Of a DNA stretch of 64,000 nucleotides, positions 44,382-53,715 are shown in pieces. Each line of letters begins with the position of its first letter. Position 1 is the stretch's first letter. The translations under genes were made by a program, and so were the position numbers. Origin of the DNA: Microbulbifer sp. THAF38 (GTDB taxonomy: Bacteria > Pseudomonadota > Gammaproteobacteria > Pseudomonadales > Cellvibrionaceae); the NCBI RefSeq assembly GCF_009363535.1, contig NZ_CP045369.1, positions 3,979,001 through 4,043,000 of the forward strand. The letters are read 5' to 3'. Under the pieces are notes generated by a model. The model made no database searches, was not told where the DNA came from, and saw only the letters and a list, made by a program, of their open reading frames with translations.

Positions 44382-47012
44382 TTAGAAAGTGCTGTAACTC
44401 AGCCCTAAGGCATAGGTCGGGCCATACTCTTCATATTGGCCGTTAAAGCCGGAGTTATGCACATAGTAGGGTTCATCGGTGAGGTTTACCCCGGTGAATG
44501 TCAGCTGCAGGCCGTTGCTGAAATGGTAACGAGCGGAGAGGTCCAATTGTAGGTGATCCTCTTCGTAGCGATCGCGAGAGGCATCCTCCATGTCTACCTC
44601 CAATAGTTGCTCACTGCGGAAAGCGGCGGACAAGCGCAAGCTGAAGGCGTCGCGCTCATAGCCGACAATAAAGTTCCCCACCAAATCGGCCTGGGAAGGT
44701 AGAGAGATTTTGTCACTACGCTGACGATCCGGTCCCAGGCCAAGCCGGGCCTCAGAATCGGTGAGTGTCGCATTAGCCCGCAAGAGAAAGCCGTTATCAA
44801 AACCCCGTGTCCAGGCCAGCTCAGCACCGTTAATTCGCGCACTATCACCATTGATGGGTTGCATTACCTCAGCCTCTTTCACTGCCAGGTTGCCGATGTA
44901 CTGAGTCAAGTCCGCGCTAAGGGAAACATCGGACATCACAATAAAGTTGTCGATATCTTTATGGAACAGCCCAAGGGAGAACATACCCAGGTGGTCCGCA
45001 TAATATTCCGCAGAGATATCCAGGTTACGGGATTCGTAGGGTTGTAAATTCGGGTTGCCAGCTTCCACTTCCAGCTCACCATCATCGTACTCAATTTTAG
45101 CCGGTGACGGATTCAGGTGACCAAACGAGGGACGTGAAAGGGACTCGGTGTAAGCTGCGCGCAAAACAATATTATCGCTGTAGTCAAACTTGAAATTGAC
45201 ACTGGGAAAGAAATGATCGTAATCGCGCTGGAAGTTGACCGCACTGGCATAGACCTCATCAGCGATAGGATCGGCATCGGGCACCGGCTCCTCAGATTCG
45301 ATGACACGCATCCCTTCGGCACTGAAATCGGTGTGCTCATAGCGCACACCAAAAACCCACTGGGTGCGATCGAGTTCTATGGTATTCATCACATAGAGTG
45401 CGCTGATATCTTCCTGCATCTTATAATCCCGCGCAGAGGAGAGCGCGGTTTCGGTTTCATCCAATTCAAAACTGGCGATATTGCGATTGATAAAGCTGTT
45501 GAGACTACCAGGGTTAACTCCCGGCCCAAAAGTATCGAGGCCGTAGTCGATATCGTTGCGGACAAAATCTGCCAGTGTAAAGTCACCACCAAAGCCATCA
45601 TAAACACTGGCATTCAGGTCACCGCTTTTCTCCCGCTGGCGTTCGTGCAAGCCAAACTGCACGGTTGAGGCATAATCTCCCCACTCTATTTCCCTGGAAA
45701 AATCCAAGCGTACACTCAGCTCCTCATCCTCAGTGAAATTATCCTCAATCACCAGCTCGTCCAACTGGTAATTAGCGGGGTCTAATATTCTTTCAGCATC
45801 GGAACTGCCCACCGCCATACGCGGGGTCTTATCGGCTTCCACATAACCCAGGCGCAGTGGTTCGAGGACAAAGTCGGTATCACGACGGTGAGGCTCGGAT
45901 TCCTCCGCATGGGAATAGCCCAGCGCGTAGGACAGGCCCCACTGTTCGAAATTGTGCTCACCACCCAGTACTGTCGAAATAATTTCCTGTTCTTCCAGGC
46001 GATCCTTCAGAGACTTTTCCAGTGCCGCCTCGTCCCAAATTGCGGAATTTCTGGAAATCGTTTCCGGCTCATCGCGTTCCGCATCCAGTTTCCAAGAGTT
46101 GCGCTGACGGATCTCCTGATCAGAGAAGTCGGAATAAAGACTATGCAGATATATCCGCGCATCGCTGCTCAGTTCCAGATCAAAATTGGCGGCCACGCCG
46201 GTGCGCTCGCGGGTAATGGTGTAGTCCCGCTGCTCTATTTCAGTTGCGCCGATTCCCTCACTGCCATCTTCGGCCACAAGCGGTCCCCAGCTGCCATCGG
46301 TCTCGATATTTTCAGAACCAAAATCCCGTTCCTGATGGCTAACCGCCAGGGCAATACCGAAACGTCTATCGCCCTCGAGATCGAAAACATTGGTCATGGT
46401 GACTGCGTATTTGGGGCTGTGCTCTTCCTGCAGATCGCTGTAACTGTTTTCAACGCTGAATTTATAGCGGCTGCCATCGTAATCCAGTGCGTTGATACTC
46501 TTGATCTCTATCGCCCCGCCGATGGAGTCTGCACTCATATCTGGAGTTAGGGTCTTAAATACTTCCAAACTGGCGAGCAGGTCTGAGGGAATCACATCCA
46601 GGGCCACAGCGCGGCTATCTGTTTCCGGGGCGGGCAGGCTCACGCCATTGATGGTGGCGGCATTCAGGTTGGGATCTATACCGCGCACCCCCACAAAACG
46701 CCCCTCCCCCTGGTCGCGGGCAATAAAGACCCCTGGCATCCGCTGCAGGGCCTCGGTCACATTGGCATCCGGCAACTCACCGATGGCATCAGAAGTTTGT
46801 ACCGCCACCAGCTTGTTGGAGTCCCGCTGGCGATCCAGGTCACTGCGCGCGTTGCTGGCTTGTGCGGTAACAGTCACCGTTTCCATGGCGCGGGCCTGGT
46901 TGTCCTGTGCATAGGTATTAGCACACAGAGTGACATTGGCGCAAAAAATTGCGGCGGCAAGTGTGGTAATGGGTGCATTGGGCAATCGAAAACTGATGTT
47001 TGTATTTTTCAT
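44382..47012 (-). CDS. TonB-dependent receptor linked to phytase
   Basis: An 876-residue outer-membrane receptor of the TonB-Xanthomonas/Caulobacter type. The signal peptide ends in ANTYAQ, the TonB box METVTVTAQ follows, then a plug domain (TEALQRMPGVFIARDQGEG, VGVRGIDPNLNAATINGV, VFKTLTPDMSADSIGGAIEIKS). The barrel ends in LGLSYSTF with a C-terminal Phe. It sits upstream of the phytase gene and faces phoX, so import of phytate or its lower inositol phosphates is the natural guess, but the substrate is unproven. A Pho-box-like site lies about 75-90 bases upstream. Confidence 0.9.
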   Translation of the reverse strand: MKNTNISFRLPNAPITTLAAAIFCANVTLCANTYAQDNQARAMETVTVTAQASNARSDLDRQRDSNKLVAVQTSDAIGELPDANVTEALQRMPGVFIARDQGEGRFVGVRGIDPNLNAATINGVSLPAPETDSRAVALDVIPSDLLASLEVFKTLTPDMSADSIGGAIEIKSINALDYDGSRYKFSVENSYSDLQEEHSPKYAVTMTNVFDLEGDRRFGIALAVSHQERDFGSENIETDGSWGPLVAEDGSEGIGATEIEQRDYTITRERTGVAANFDLELSSDARIYLHSLYSDFSDQEIRQRNSWKLDAERDEPETISRNSAIWDEAALEKSLKDRLEEQEIISTVLGGEHNFEQWGLSYALGYSHAEESEPHRRDTDFVLEPLRLGYVEADKTPRMAVGSSDAERILDPANYQLDELVIEDNFTEDEELSVRLDFSREIEWGDYASTVQFGLHERQREKSGDLNASVYDGFGGDFTLADFVRNDIDYGLDTFGPGVNPGSLNSFINRNIASFELDETETALSSARDYKMQEDISALYVMNTIELDRTQWVFGVRYEHTDFSAEGMRVIESEEPVPDADPIADEVYASAVNFQRDYDHFFPSVNFKFDYSDNIVLRAAYTESLSRPSFGHLNPSPAKIEYDDGELEVEAGNPNLQPYESRNLDISAEYYADHLGMFSLGLFHKDIDNFIVMSDVSLSADLTQYIGNLAVKEAEVMQPINGDSARINGAELAWTRGFDNGFLLRANATLTDSEARLGLGPDRQRSDKISLPSQADLVGNFIVGYERDAFSLRLSAAFRSEQLLEVDMEDASRDRYEEDHLQLDLSARYHFSNGLQLTFTGVNLTDEPYYVHNSGFNGQYEEYGPTYALGLSYSTF

Positions 47013-47085
47013 GGCGTCCCACTCCGATTAATGCCGATGGCGTATTTAGTGGCTTATGAGTTGGAGCGCAGACTAGTGGGCGACT

Positions 47086-47103
47086 ATGAACTTTACATGA
47101 CGG
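47086..47103 (-). promoter_or_regulatory. Pho-box-like site toward the TonB receptor
   Basis: On the minus strand, CCGTCAT-GTAA-AGTTCAT resembles two 7-base PhoB half-sites (CTGTCAT) separated by four A/T-rich bases. The first copy differs at one base, the second at three. It points toward the receptor-phytase genes. Confidence 0.45.
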
Positions 47104-47113
47104 TTTTTTTAAG

Positions 47114-47131
47114 CTGTCATCAAGCTTTCAG
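47114..47131 (+). promoter_or_regulatory. Pho-box-like site toward phoX
   Basis: CTGTCAT-CAAG-CTTTCAG has one perfect PhoB half-site and a second differing at two positions. It points toward phoX, 317 bases upstream of its ATG, and is ten bases from the oppositely oriented site. Confidence 0.5.
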
Positions 47132-47231
47132 AAATGCCTGGGAATATTCCTGCAAAAATGAAATATCATTCATTATTTATTTGGTGTTAAGCAAAAAATT
47201 TATTACTTATAACTTTATTGGCTGCAAACTC

Positions 47232-47329
47232 AACTAAGCAAACTGAACTAAGCAGACTGAACTAAGCAGACTGAACTAAGCAGACTGAACTAAGCAGACT
47301 GAACTAAGCAGACTGAACTAAGCAGACTG
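47232..47329. repeat. Seven tandem copies of a 14-bp unit
   Basis: AACTAAGCAGACTG is repeated seven times without gaps; the first copy has AAACTG instead of AGACTG, the other six are identical. The array lies between the Pho-box-like sites and phoX, so it is probably in the phoX leader. It contains no spacers and is not a CRISPR array. Confidence 0.95.
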
Positions 47330-47447
47330 AACTTAATAGATGAGTCACCAGTAGAGGTAGCCAGAAAATACAATAATTTCCACCTTATGATTTTTTAGTA
47401 GTCCAATAAAAGCCTTTTCTCAGGTTTCCTGCAATGGAGCAGCTGTA

Positions 47448-49370
47448 ATGAAAGATTTCCCGAAAAATCCTGGCCGCCGAAAGCTACTCAAAGCCATAGG
47501 CGGTGCCACTGCTGCGGGCGCGGCCACCAGTTTTATTCCCGGTTGTGGCTCGGAGCATAAACAGAAGAATCTTTCTTTCCAGGAAATTCCCCATAGCTTG
47601 GATTTCAACCATCACCTGCCGCAGGGTTATAGCGCTGATATTCTGCTGAGCTGGGGCGACCCCATTGTCGATAACATCGAGCAGTTTGATCCGAAAAAAC
47701 TGACGGCACAGAGTCAATCGCAACGCTTTGGCTACAACAATGACTTTATCGCCTTTATGCCACTGGCAGAGGATACCCCTGCGGGGCGCGGTGATATTCA
47801 CTGCCAGAGCGGCAATAGCGATCGCGGCCTGCTGTGTGTAAACCACGAATATACCCAGCCGCACCTGATGTTTTCCGGCTATAACGATGAATATAGTGCC
47901 ACCCGTGGTGTCAGCGCAGAGCACGTCGCAATAGAAATGGCCGCCTGCGGGCACTCGGTTGTGGAAATCAAGCGCGCAGGCAAAGGCTGGCAGCCTGTCT
48001 TAGACAGCCCCTATAACCGCCGCATCACCTCGACCACGCCGATGCAAATTAGCGGCCCCGCCGCCGGGGACAAGCGCCTGCAAACCACTGCAGATCCCTC
48101 TGGCACCCAGGTGCTCGGCACCATTGGCAACTGCGCCGGTGGCAAAACCCCCTGGGGCACGGTGTTGGTGGCCGAAGAGGGATTTGGCGGCGCTTTCCAG
48201 GGTGACCCCGACAAGATCGAGGACCCTCGCGAGGCACACAATCATCGCGATTTCGGTATAACACCCCACAACCGCAACTTGGGCGAATACGACCGGCGTT
48301 TTGATATCCAGCACGAACCCAACGAGCCCAACCGCTTTGGCTGGATGGTGGAGTACGATCCCTACGATCCCCAGTCCACTCCGCGCAAACTGACCAACCT
48401 GGGCCGGTTTGAACACGAGGGCTTTACCCTGGTATGCAAGCCAAACCAACCTGTAGTGGCCTATGGCGGCGATGACGACGAGGGCCAGTTTGTCTACCGC
48501 TATGTCTCGAAAGAGGCTTACCTTCCACAAGATCCGGTCCACAATCGCAAGTTACTGACCGAGGGCACACTCTATACCGCACGTTTTGATCAGGACGGCA
48601 GCGGACAGTGGCTGCCACTGGTATTCGGGCAGGGGCCTCTAAGCAGTAAAAATGGTTTTCACAACCAGGCAGATGTCTTGATTGATGTTCGCCGAGCCGC
48701 CGCACTGCTGGGCGCTACCCCCATGGATCGCCCGGAGGATGTGGAGACCAATCCCCACAACGACTGCACCTATGTAATGCTAACCAAGAATAAAAGCCGC
48801 GCCGAGGATAGAGTGGATGCTGCCAATCCCCGCGCACGCAACGCTGCCGGGCATATTTTGGAAGTTGTTCCCCCTGGAAAAAGTGGCGTAAGAGACCACG
48901 CTAGCGACAAGTTTCGCTGGCGGCAGTTTCTTCTGGGTGGTAACCCCAATGCCGAAAATCCCTTGGAGCGCGGCGCCTACGGCCAGCAATCCAGCTACAA
49001 CATTTCCAGTCACGGCTGGTTTGCCAATCCGGATAATGTCGCCTTCGACCCCCAGGGCAATATGTGGGTCGCCACAGACGGCTGTGAGAGCTTCGGCTTT
49101 CACGATGGACTCTGGGCTATGGCCACCGAGGGCCCACTGCGCGCCGCGCCCAAGCATTTCTTTGGTTGCCCCCGGGGCGCCGAAGTATGCGGTCCAGAGT
49201 TTACCCCCGATGGCAAAACCCTGTTTGTCTCGGTGCAACACCCCGCCGATGCCCTCAATTCTACCTACGACCAACCCCTGCACCGCTGGCCGGATAACAA
49301 CCCAGAGCTACCACCGCGCCCCTCGGTATTGGCCATCTACCGGGACGACGGCGGCGAAGTGGGTAGCTAG
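47448..49370 (+). CDS. phoX: PhoX-family alkaline phosphatase
   Basis: A 640-residue periplasmic phosphatase of the PhoX (DUF839) family. The Tat signal has GRRKLLKAIGG, fitting a folded metalloenzyme. Cys229 in NCAGGKTPWGT corresponds to the iron-bridging cysteine of PhoX, and VLVAEEGFGG, NHRDFGITPHNRN and MWVATDGCESFG are further family signatures. PhoX uses Fe3+ and Ca2+ to cleave phosphomonoesters and is induced by phosphate limitation. The ATG follows GGAG. It is divergent from the phytase-linked receptor, with Pho-box-like sites between. Confidence 0.93.
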   Translation: MKDFPKNPGRRKLLKAIGGATAAGAATSFIPGCGSEHKQKNLSFQEIPHSLDFNHHLPQGYSADILLSWGDPIVDNIEQFDPKKLTAQSQSQRFGYNNDFIAFMPLAEDTPAGRGDIHCQSGNSDRGLLCVNHEYTQPHLMFSGYNDEYSATRGVSAEHVAIEMAACGHSVVEIKRAGKGWQPVLDSPYNRRITSTTPMQISGPAAGDKRLQTTADPSGTQVLGTIGNCAGGKTPWGTVLVAEEGFGGAFQGDPDKIEDPREAHNHRDFGITPHNRNLGEYDRRFDIQHEPNEPNRFGWMVEYDPYDPQSTPRKLTNLGRFEHEGFTLVCKPNQPVVAYGGDDDEGQFVYRYVSKEAYLPQDPVHNRKLLTEGTLYTARFDQDGSGQWLPLVFGQGPLSSKNGFHNQADVLIDVRRAAALLGATPMDRPEDVETNPHNDCTYVMLTKNKSRAEDRVDAANPRARNAAGHILEVVPPGKSGVRDHASDKFRWRQFLLGGNPNAENPLERGAYGQQSSYNISSHGWFANPDNVAFDPQGNMWVATDGCESFGFHDGLWAMATEGPLRAAPKHFFGCPRGAEVCGPEFTPDGKTLFVSVQHPADALNSTYDQPLHRWPDNNPELPPRPSVLAIYRDDGGEVGS

Positions 49371-49449
49371 TATCAGCGGGACGGCGCATTTTCACTCGGC
49401 GTCGCCAGCCCTGCTAGAATTTTTCTATTGAAGCCCTTTTTTGCGGCTC

Positions 49450-49479
49450 GCCGCCGGTTTCCAATAAGAGGCCGGCGGC
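49450..49479 (+). repeat. Perfect 8-bp GC hairpin in the pstS-like leader
   Basis: GCCGCCGG (49450-49457) and CCGGCGGC (49472-49479) form a stable stem with a 14-base loop, ten bases before the Shine-Dalgarno of the next gene. It could end the phoX transcript or influence translation of the PstS-like protein. Confidence 0.5.
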
Positions 49480-49498
49480 CATTAAGTTGAGGTACCCC

Positions 49499-50584
49499 AT
49501 GTTATCGAGGTGCGCCGCTGTGCTACGCCGCCTTGCGGTCATCCTGGTGGTGGCCACTGGCATCCCACTTTCTGGCCTGCAACTTCAAGCCCAGGTACCC
49601 GAGAACCCCGTTAACTTACGGGGCAGTGGCGCCAGTTTCCCTTACCCGATTTATGTAGAGTGGTTTCGTCAGTTCACCCACCGTGAAAACAATATTTTTA
49701 TTTTTTACGAAATGAGTAGCAGCGGCGACGGTATCCGGGATTTTCTCGGCCACACCGTAAATTTTGCCGCCTCCGACGCGGCTATAGAGATCGATGAGCT
49801 AAAAAAGGTCAAAGAGGGCGGTGTTGTATTGCCCGTCACCGCTGGGCAGGTGGTATTGGTGTTTAACTTGCCGGGTATCGACACATTAAAGTTATCGCGG
49901 AAAGCCTATGTGGGCATTTTTATGGGTAAGGTCCGCCACTGGGACGACCCAATTATCGCCGCCAGTAATCCCGACATTAAATTGCCGCGCACAGAAATTT
50001 CCGTGGTCACCCGCTCCGAGAGCTCTGGCACATCCTATATTTTTTCCGGCCACCTCAGCACTGTCAGTGAAGAATTTCGCCAAAATATTGGGCTCGACCG
50101 TACCCCCGACTGGCCCAGGTTATCAACCTTCAAACGGGCACCCGGCAACCAGGGCGTGGCGGCCAAGGTAAGAGAAATTCCAGGCGCTATTGGCTATGTA
50201 GAGCACGGCTTCGCCAACATAGTTAATTTACCGGTAGCAATCCTGGAGAATCGTGCGGGCAGGTTTATAGAGGCCAACGCGAAGAGTGGAGCAGCGGCTT
50301 TGGAAGAAGTGGAATTCCCCGATAGCAAGCTACCGGTGAGCGGTGCACCCAACCTGATCGCCTGGGTTTGGGACCCCAAGGGCAAGGATGCCTACCCGAT
50401 TACCAGTTTTTCCTGGCTACTGCTCTACGCCAACCAGGAAGACAATATCGCTCAGGCCCTGCGACAAATGCTGGTATTTATGTTGAATCAAAATTCCCAG
50501 GCGGAAGCCGGTAATATTGGTTTAGTGCCCTTGCCGGAAAATGTTCGCCTCAGAGTGCTGAACGCCGTGACCTACGTGCAGTAG
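49499..50584 (+). CDS. PstS-like periplasmic phosphate-binding protein
   Basis: A 361-residue phosphate-binding protein. The ATG at 49499 is preceded by GAGG and opens a signal peptide. Phosphate-pocket motifs are LRGSGASFPYPIYVEWF, EMSSSGDGIRDFLGHTVNFAASDAAI, and VVTRSESSGTSYIFSGHLS. Transport genes pstC, pstA and pstB are absent from the window, so it may serve a distant transporter or act as a surface binding protein. It lies 128 bases after phoX on the same strand, next to the phytase receptor locus. Confidence 0.88.
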   Translation: MLSRCAAVLRRLAVILVVATGIPLSGLQLQAQVPENPVNLRGSGASFPYPIYVEWFRQFTHRENNIFIFYEMSSSGDGIRDFLGHTVNFAASDAAIEIDELKKVKEGGVVLPVTAGQVVLVFNLPGIDTLKLSRKAYVGIFMGKVRHWDDPIIAASNPDIKLPRTEISVVTRSESSGTSYIFSGHLSTVSEEFRQNIGLDRTPDWPRLSTFKRAPGNQGVAAKVREIPGAIGYVEHGFANIVNLPVAILENRAGRFIEANAKSGAAALEEVEFPDSKLPVSGAPNLIAWVWDPKGKDAYPITSFSWLLLYANQEDNIAQALRQMLVFMLNQNSQAEAGNIGLVPLPENVRLRVLNAVTYVQ

Positions 50585-50585
50585 T

Positions 50586-52469
50586 TCAGGATTCCACTGT
50601 TTCATACTCCAACACGCGGTTGCGTCCGCTCCTTTTGGCTCGGTAGAGGGCGTTGTCGGCATGCTGTAATAACTCCAATACATCGCCCTGCCCTCGCAAC
50701 TGGGCCACTCCGATACTAGCGGTAAATTGCACCGGCCCCTGTGCGGACTTAATCATAATTTTGGCGATATCCCTGTGGATTCGCTCGGCGATCACCAATG
50801 TGCCCGGGCCATCAGCACTAACCAGCAATGCAAATTCTTCACCGCCTATGCGACCAAACACATCTACTTCGCGTACATGCTGAGAAATTACCCTTGCGGT
50901 GGCACAGAGGGCCTGATCGCCAATCAGATGGCCGTGGCGATCATTAATGGATTTAAAACGATCGATATCCAGCATCAAAATGCCAAGGGAAATCCCCTTG
51001 CGCTGAGCTAGCTTGAGCAGCCGATTAGATTCTTCAAAGAAGCTGCGTCGGTTATGAATACCGGTAAGGGGATCTGTGCGCGCTTCCAGTTCCGCCCTGG
51101 TCTTGGCTGCTTCCAATTCTCTGGTACGTGACTGCACCAGTTCTTCCAGATCGGACTTGGAAATTTCCAGCTGCTGCAGATATTTTTTTTCCGCTCTATC
51201 CTTCTGCAAGCGCAAGCGCTGCACCATTAAACCAATCGCGCCCATAATCGCCAGCATCTCCACAAAGGAGGCCACCGGCGGCCAGTAGTAGTTGACTGGG
51301 TTGTGTACCACAAAGCCGAGATCGCGCATTGCCTGCACCAGTAATCCCAGTACCAGGGTGGCCCAGCCCAAGGCAAAGACCCCTGCGGCATTTTCTCCCT
51401 GGCGCCAGCGCGTCATAGCAATGGGAACCACTATTGGGTAACACAGCAAAGCGATGATCATTGAGATCTGGGAGAGGGCCTTTAGCTCCAATAGCACGCA
51501 ACCGATCAGGAAAGCAGCATTGAGCATCATCAGCTGCAAAAGAACATCCAGTTTTGGAGTGAACTGGCGGGTTTCGAGAAATGTCCGCGCAAAAACAAGT
51601 CCGGCCATAATCGCCACAGCCCCACTCAGTGAGGCATACCCCCAGTGGGAGCTGGCTGTCATCAGGTATTGATGGGTATATCCCAACACCGTGCCCCACA
51701 CCAGAATTTTGCTGGCGCAGTAAAAAGAGTAGATATAGAGAATCTTCTCTTTAATCGCGATCGCTCCTACCAAAGCGAAGAGTGCCATTAGGAAGTAGCC
51801 CCCAAATAGAAAGGCAATCAAGCTGGTTTCGCCTTTACTGTTCTGTTGTAACGCCTGAGGGCTCCAGATACGCAGACTGGGAAATGCCACGCCCAAATCA
51901 CCAACATCGAACCTCACCATCAACTCCTGAGTGACCCCCGGTGCAATGGTAATTGGAAAAACAAAGCGGTTATGGGCCACCTGCCGGCTGGCAAAAGGTT
52001 CGTAAATAGAGAGGTGGCTGATCTCGTGATAGAGATCACCGCTAGCAGCCTCCCGACTGAAAGCCTGTAAACCCACCAGCTGGTGGTCAACATACTCGAT
52101 ATGGAGGGTTGTAGGCTGGCTGTCACGATTGCGCAGAGTAAAGTGAGACCAGAAGACACCAGCACTTAGGCCTGTGGAGCCAGCCGTCTCCAGAGTGCGA
52201 AACTCCCCAAGTTCATTGGCTTGTCGCGCAGTATAAATATCGCTCTCACCACGCTCGTCATGCCAGATGGCATGGAGACCGGTGGACTTTTCGCCCTTCT
52301 CGCTAACAGTTACATCCAGGGGCGCATGTGCCCAAACCGACGCATTGGATAAAAAAACCGTATAGACAAAGAGAAGTAGGAAAACACATAAAGCGGGACG
52401 AAAGTACCAAGATTTGAAAACAGCATGCCAGAAATTCAGTAACCGCTGTCTTATTATTCTGTCTTTCAT
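50586..52469 (-). CDS. Membrane diguanylate cyclase with 7TMR-DISM sensor
   Basis: A 627-residue inner-membrane protein. A signal/first TM segment (ALCVFLLLFVYTVFLS) leads to a periplasmic 7TMR-DISMED2 sensor domain (residues about 45-195), seven TM segments (about 205-400), a coiled coil (about 405-455) and a C-terminal GGDEF domain. The active site GGEEF is at 542-546 and is intact, and no RxxD inhibitory site is obvious. It should make cyclic di-GMP in response to an extracellular ligand. It is convergent with the pstS-like gene. Confidence 0.9.
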   Translation of the reverse strand: MKDRIIRQRLLNFWHAVFKSWYFRPALCVFLLLFVYTVFLSNASVWAHAPLDVTVSEKGEKSTGLHAIWHDERGESDIYTARQANELGEFRTLETAGSTGLSAGVFWSHFTLRNRDSQPTTLHIEYVDHQLVGLQAFSREAASGDLYHEISHLSIYEPFASRQVAHNRFVFPITIAPGVTQELMVRFDVGDLGVAFPSLRIWSPQALQQNSKGETSLIAFLFGGYFLMALFALVGAIAIKEKILYIYSFYCASKILVWGTVLGYTHQYLMTASSHWGYASLSGAVAIMAGLVFARTFLETRQFTPKLDVLLQLMMLNAAFLIGCVLLELKALSQISMIIALLCYPIVVPIAMTRWRQGENAAGVFALGWATLVLGLLVQAMRDLGFVVHNPVNYYWPPVASFVEMLAIMGAIGLMVQRLRLQKDRAEKKYLQQLEISKSDLEELVQSRTRELEAAKTRAELEARTDPLTGIHNRRSFFEESNRLLKLAQRKGISLGILMLDIDRFKSINDRHGHLIGDQALCATARVISQHVREVDVFGRIGGEEFALLVSADGPGTLVIAERIHRDIAKIMIKSAQGPVQFTASIGVAQLRGQGDVLELLQHADNALYRAKRSGRNRVLEYETVES

Positions 52470-52932
52470 AATCCTGGCGCGCGGGAATAAACCTAACCGT
52501 TATAAATGCTTCCCCTAAAGCAGTAAATGACACCCTCTCACTCAACCTGGGACATTCTGGGTAAAAAGTACTTTTTAATAGGTAGATTGCCGTATCTACT
52601 TTACCAAGCAGCCCTACCTTAGCGTCTTAAAAGTACCTTAGGGACACTTATCCTATAAAGCTTTTATATTCAGGATAGTCTGCAAGAAAAAGTGAATATG
52701 CTTTTAGAAATAAGCCGTATAACTTCCAACATAATGGTCGACTGCTAAAAACCCTTGATCCACAGTACTCAAGCTGAGTACATGACTGTTTGCAGTAGTG
52801 GGGTTATTTAGTAAGACCTCAGTAATGGGCGAAAAGTAGCCCTAGATAATGTTCAAATCGGATCGATAATTGACCCCCAGGCAAACACCCCGACAGGCTT
52901 TCGGGGTGTTTATTGTTCCAAGCCTAGAGGGC
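52470..52932. other. Intergenic region with palindromes, no gene
   Basis: About 460 bases between two leftward genes. It holds the diguanylate cyclase promoter. AAAAAGTACTTTTT at 52563-52576 is a perfect palindrome, and a terminator hairpin lies at 52883-52911. A GTTCAAATC that resembles a tRNA T-loop lies at 52851, but no tRNA fold supports it. Confidence 0.5.
52883..52911 (-). terminator. Intrinsic terminator of the MarC gene
   Basis: AAACACCCCGA and TCGGGGTGTTT form an 11-bp perfect stem around a seven-base loop, 22 bases past the MarC stop on the minus strand. Confidence 0.82.
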
Positions 52933-53541
52933 TTAGATGGAAAAGAACTGCTGAATCCCCAGCAATACATTGGTGGTGGCTACTGAGGCGAGGATGAGCC
53001 CCATCACCCGGCTGACAATACTGGCGCCGGCATCACCTATAAAGCGGTATATCCAGTTCGCAGTGAGCAGCAACGCCAGCACAATGCCCAACACCGCAAA
53101 CATGGCCGTGGCGGTATTGAATTGGTGCATCATGTCGAAACGATGGTTATCAGTCAGCACCACGGCCGCCAACATGGCGCCCGGCGAGGCAATGGAGGGC
53201 ACCGCCAGTGGAAATATGGCAGTCTCATGACCCTCGCGAACGATCTCCATCTCCTGCTCGGGCTTACTGTCGCCAAAGATCATGGTGAGGGCGAACAGGA
53301 ACAGCACCACCCCACCGGCTACCTGGAAGGCGGAAAGCGGTACACCGATAGCTTCCAGCAGGAACTGGCCAGCCAACAAAAAGAACAACAAGATGCCGGC
53401 GGCCACCAATACCGCCAACCAGGCGATTTTGCGTTTTTGCCATTCGGCGTGACGGGAAGTGACCGCAATAAATACCGGCAGGGTGCCCACCGGGTCGATC
53501 ACCGCAAAGAAAAAGACAAAACTACTGATCCAATCGTTCAA
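52933..53541 (-). CDS. MarC family membrane protein
   Basis: A 202-residue inner-membrane protein of the MarC/NAAT family with six hydrophobic segments. Family marks are FFAVIDPVGTLPVFIAVT near the start and PLAVPSIASPGAMLAAVVLT in the middle. The E. coli MarC protein has no proven transport substrate; some archaeal members move neutral amino acids. It is followed by a strong terminator and is single-cistron; aceK is divergent. Confidence 0.88.
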   Translation of the reverse strand: MNDWISSFVFFFAVIDPVGTLPVFIAVTSRHAEWQKRKIAWLAVLVAAGILLFFLLAGQFLLEAIGVPLSAFQVAGGVVLFLFALTMIFGDSKPEQEMEIVREGHETAIFPLAVPSIASPGAMLAAVVLTDNHRFDMMHQFNTATAMFAVLGIVLALLLTANWIYRFIGDAGASIVSRVMGLILASVATTNVLLGIQQFFSI

Positions 53542-53715
53542 TCGGTACTCCGGCGTGCCGTGCTACTATCCGCTTATTCCCTGCCGCGGGGAGATCGGCA
53601 AGCGCCGTGGCGGTAGAATCTGGAAAGGCACGGGATACTGATACTCCCGTCAGCCGCCCAAAACAGCTCCCCCGGACAAATGCTTAACCTGTAACCCAGA
53701 AACCAAGTCTAGTGC

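Noticed and set aside
47232..47329. Possible CRISPR array
   Set aside because: The 14-base units are directly adjacent with no spacers, and no cas genes are present.
52851..52860. GTTCAAATC, a tRNA T-loop-like sequence
   Set aside because: No matching acceptor, D or anticodon stems could be built around it on either strand.
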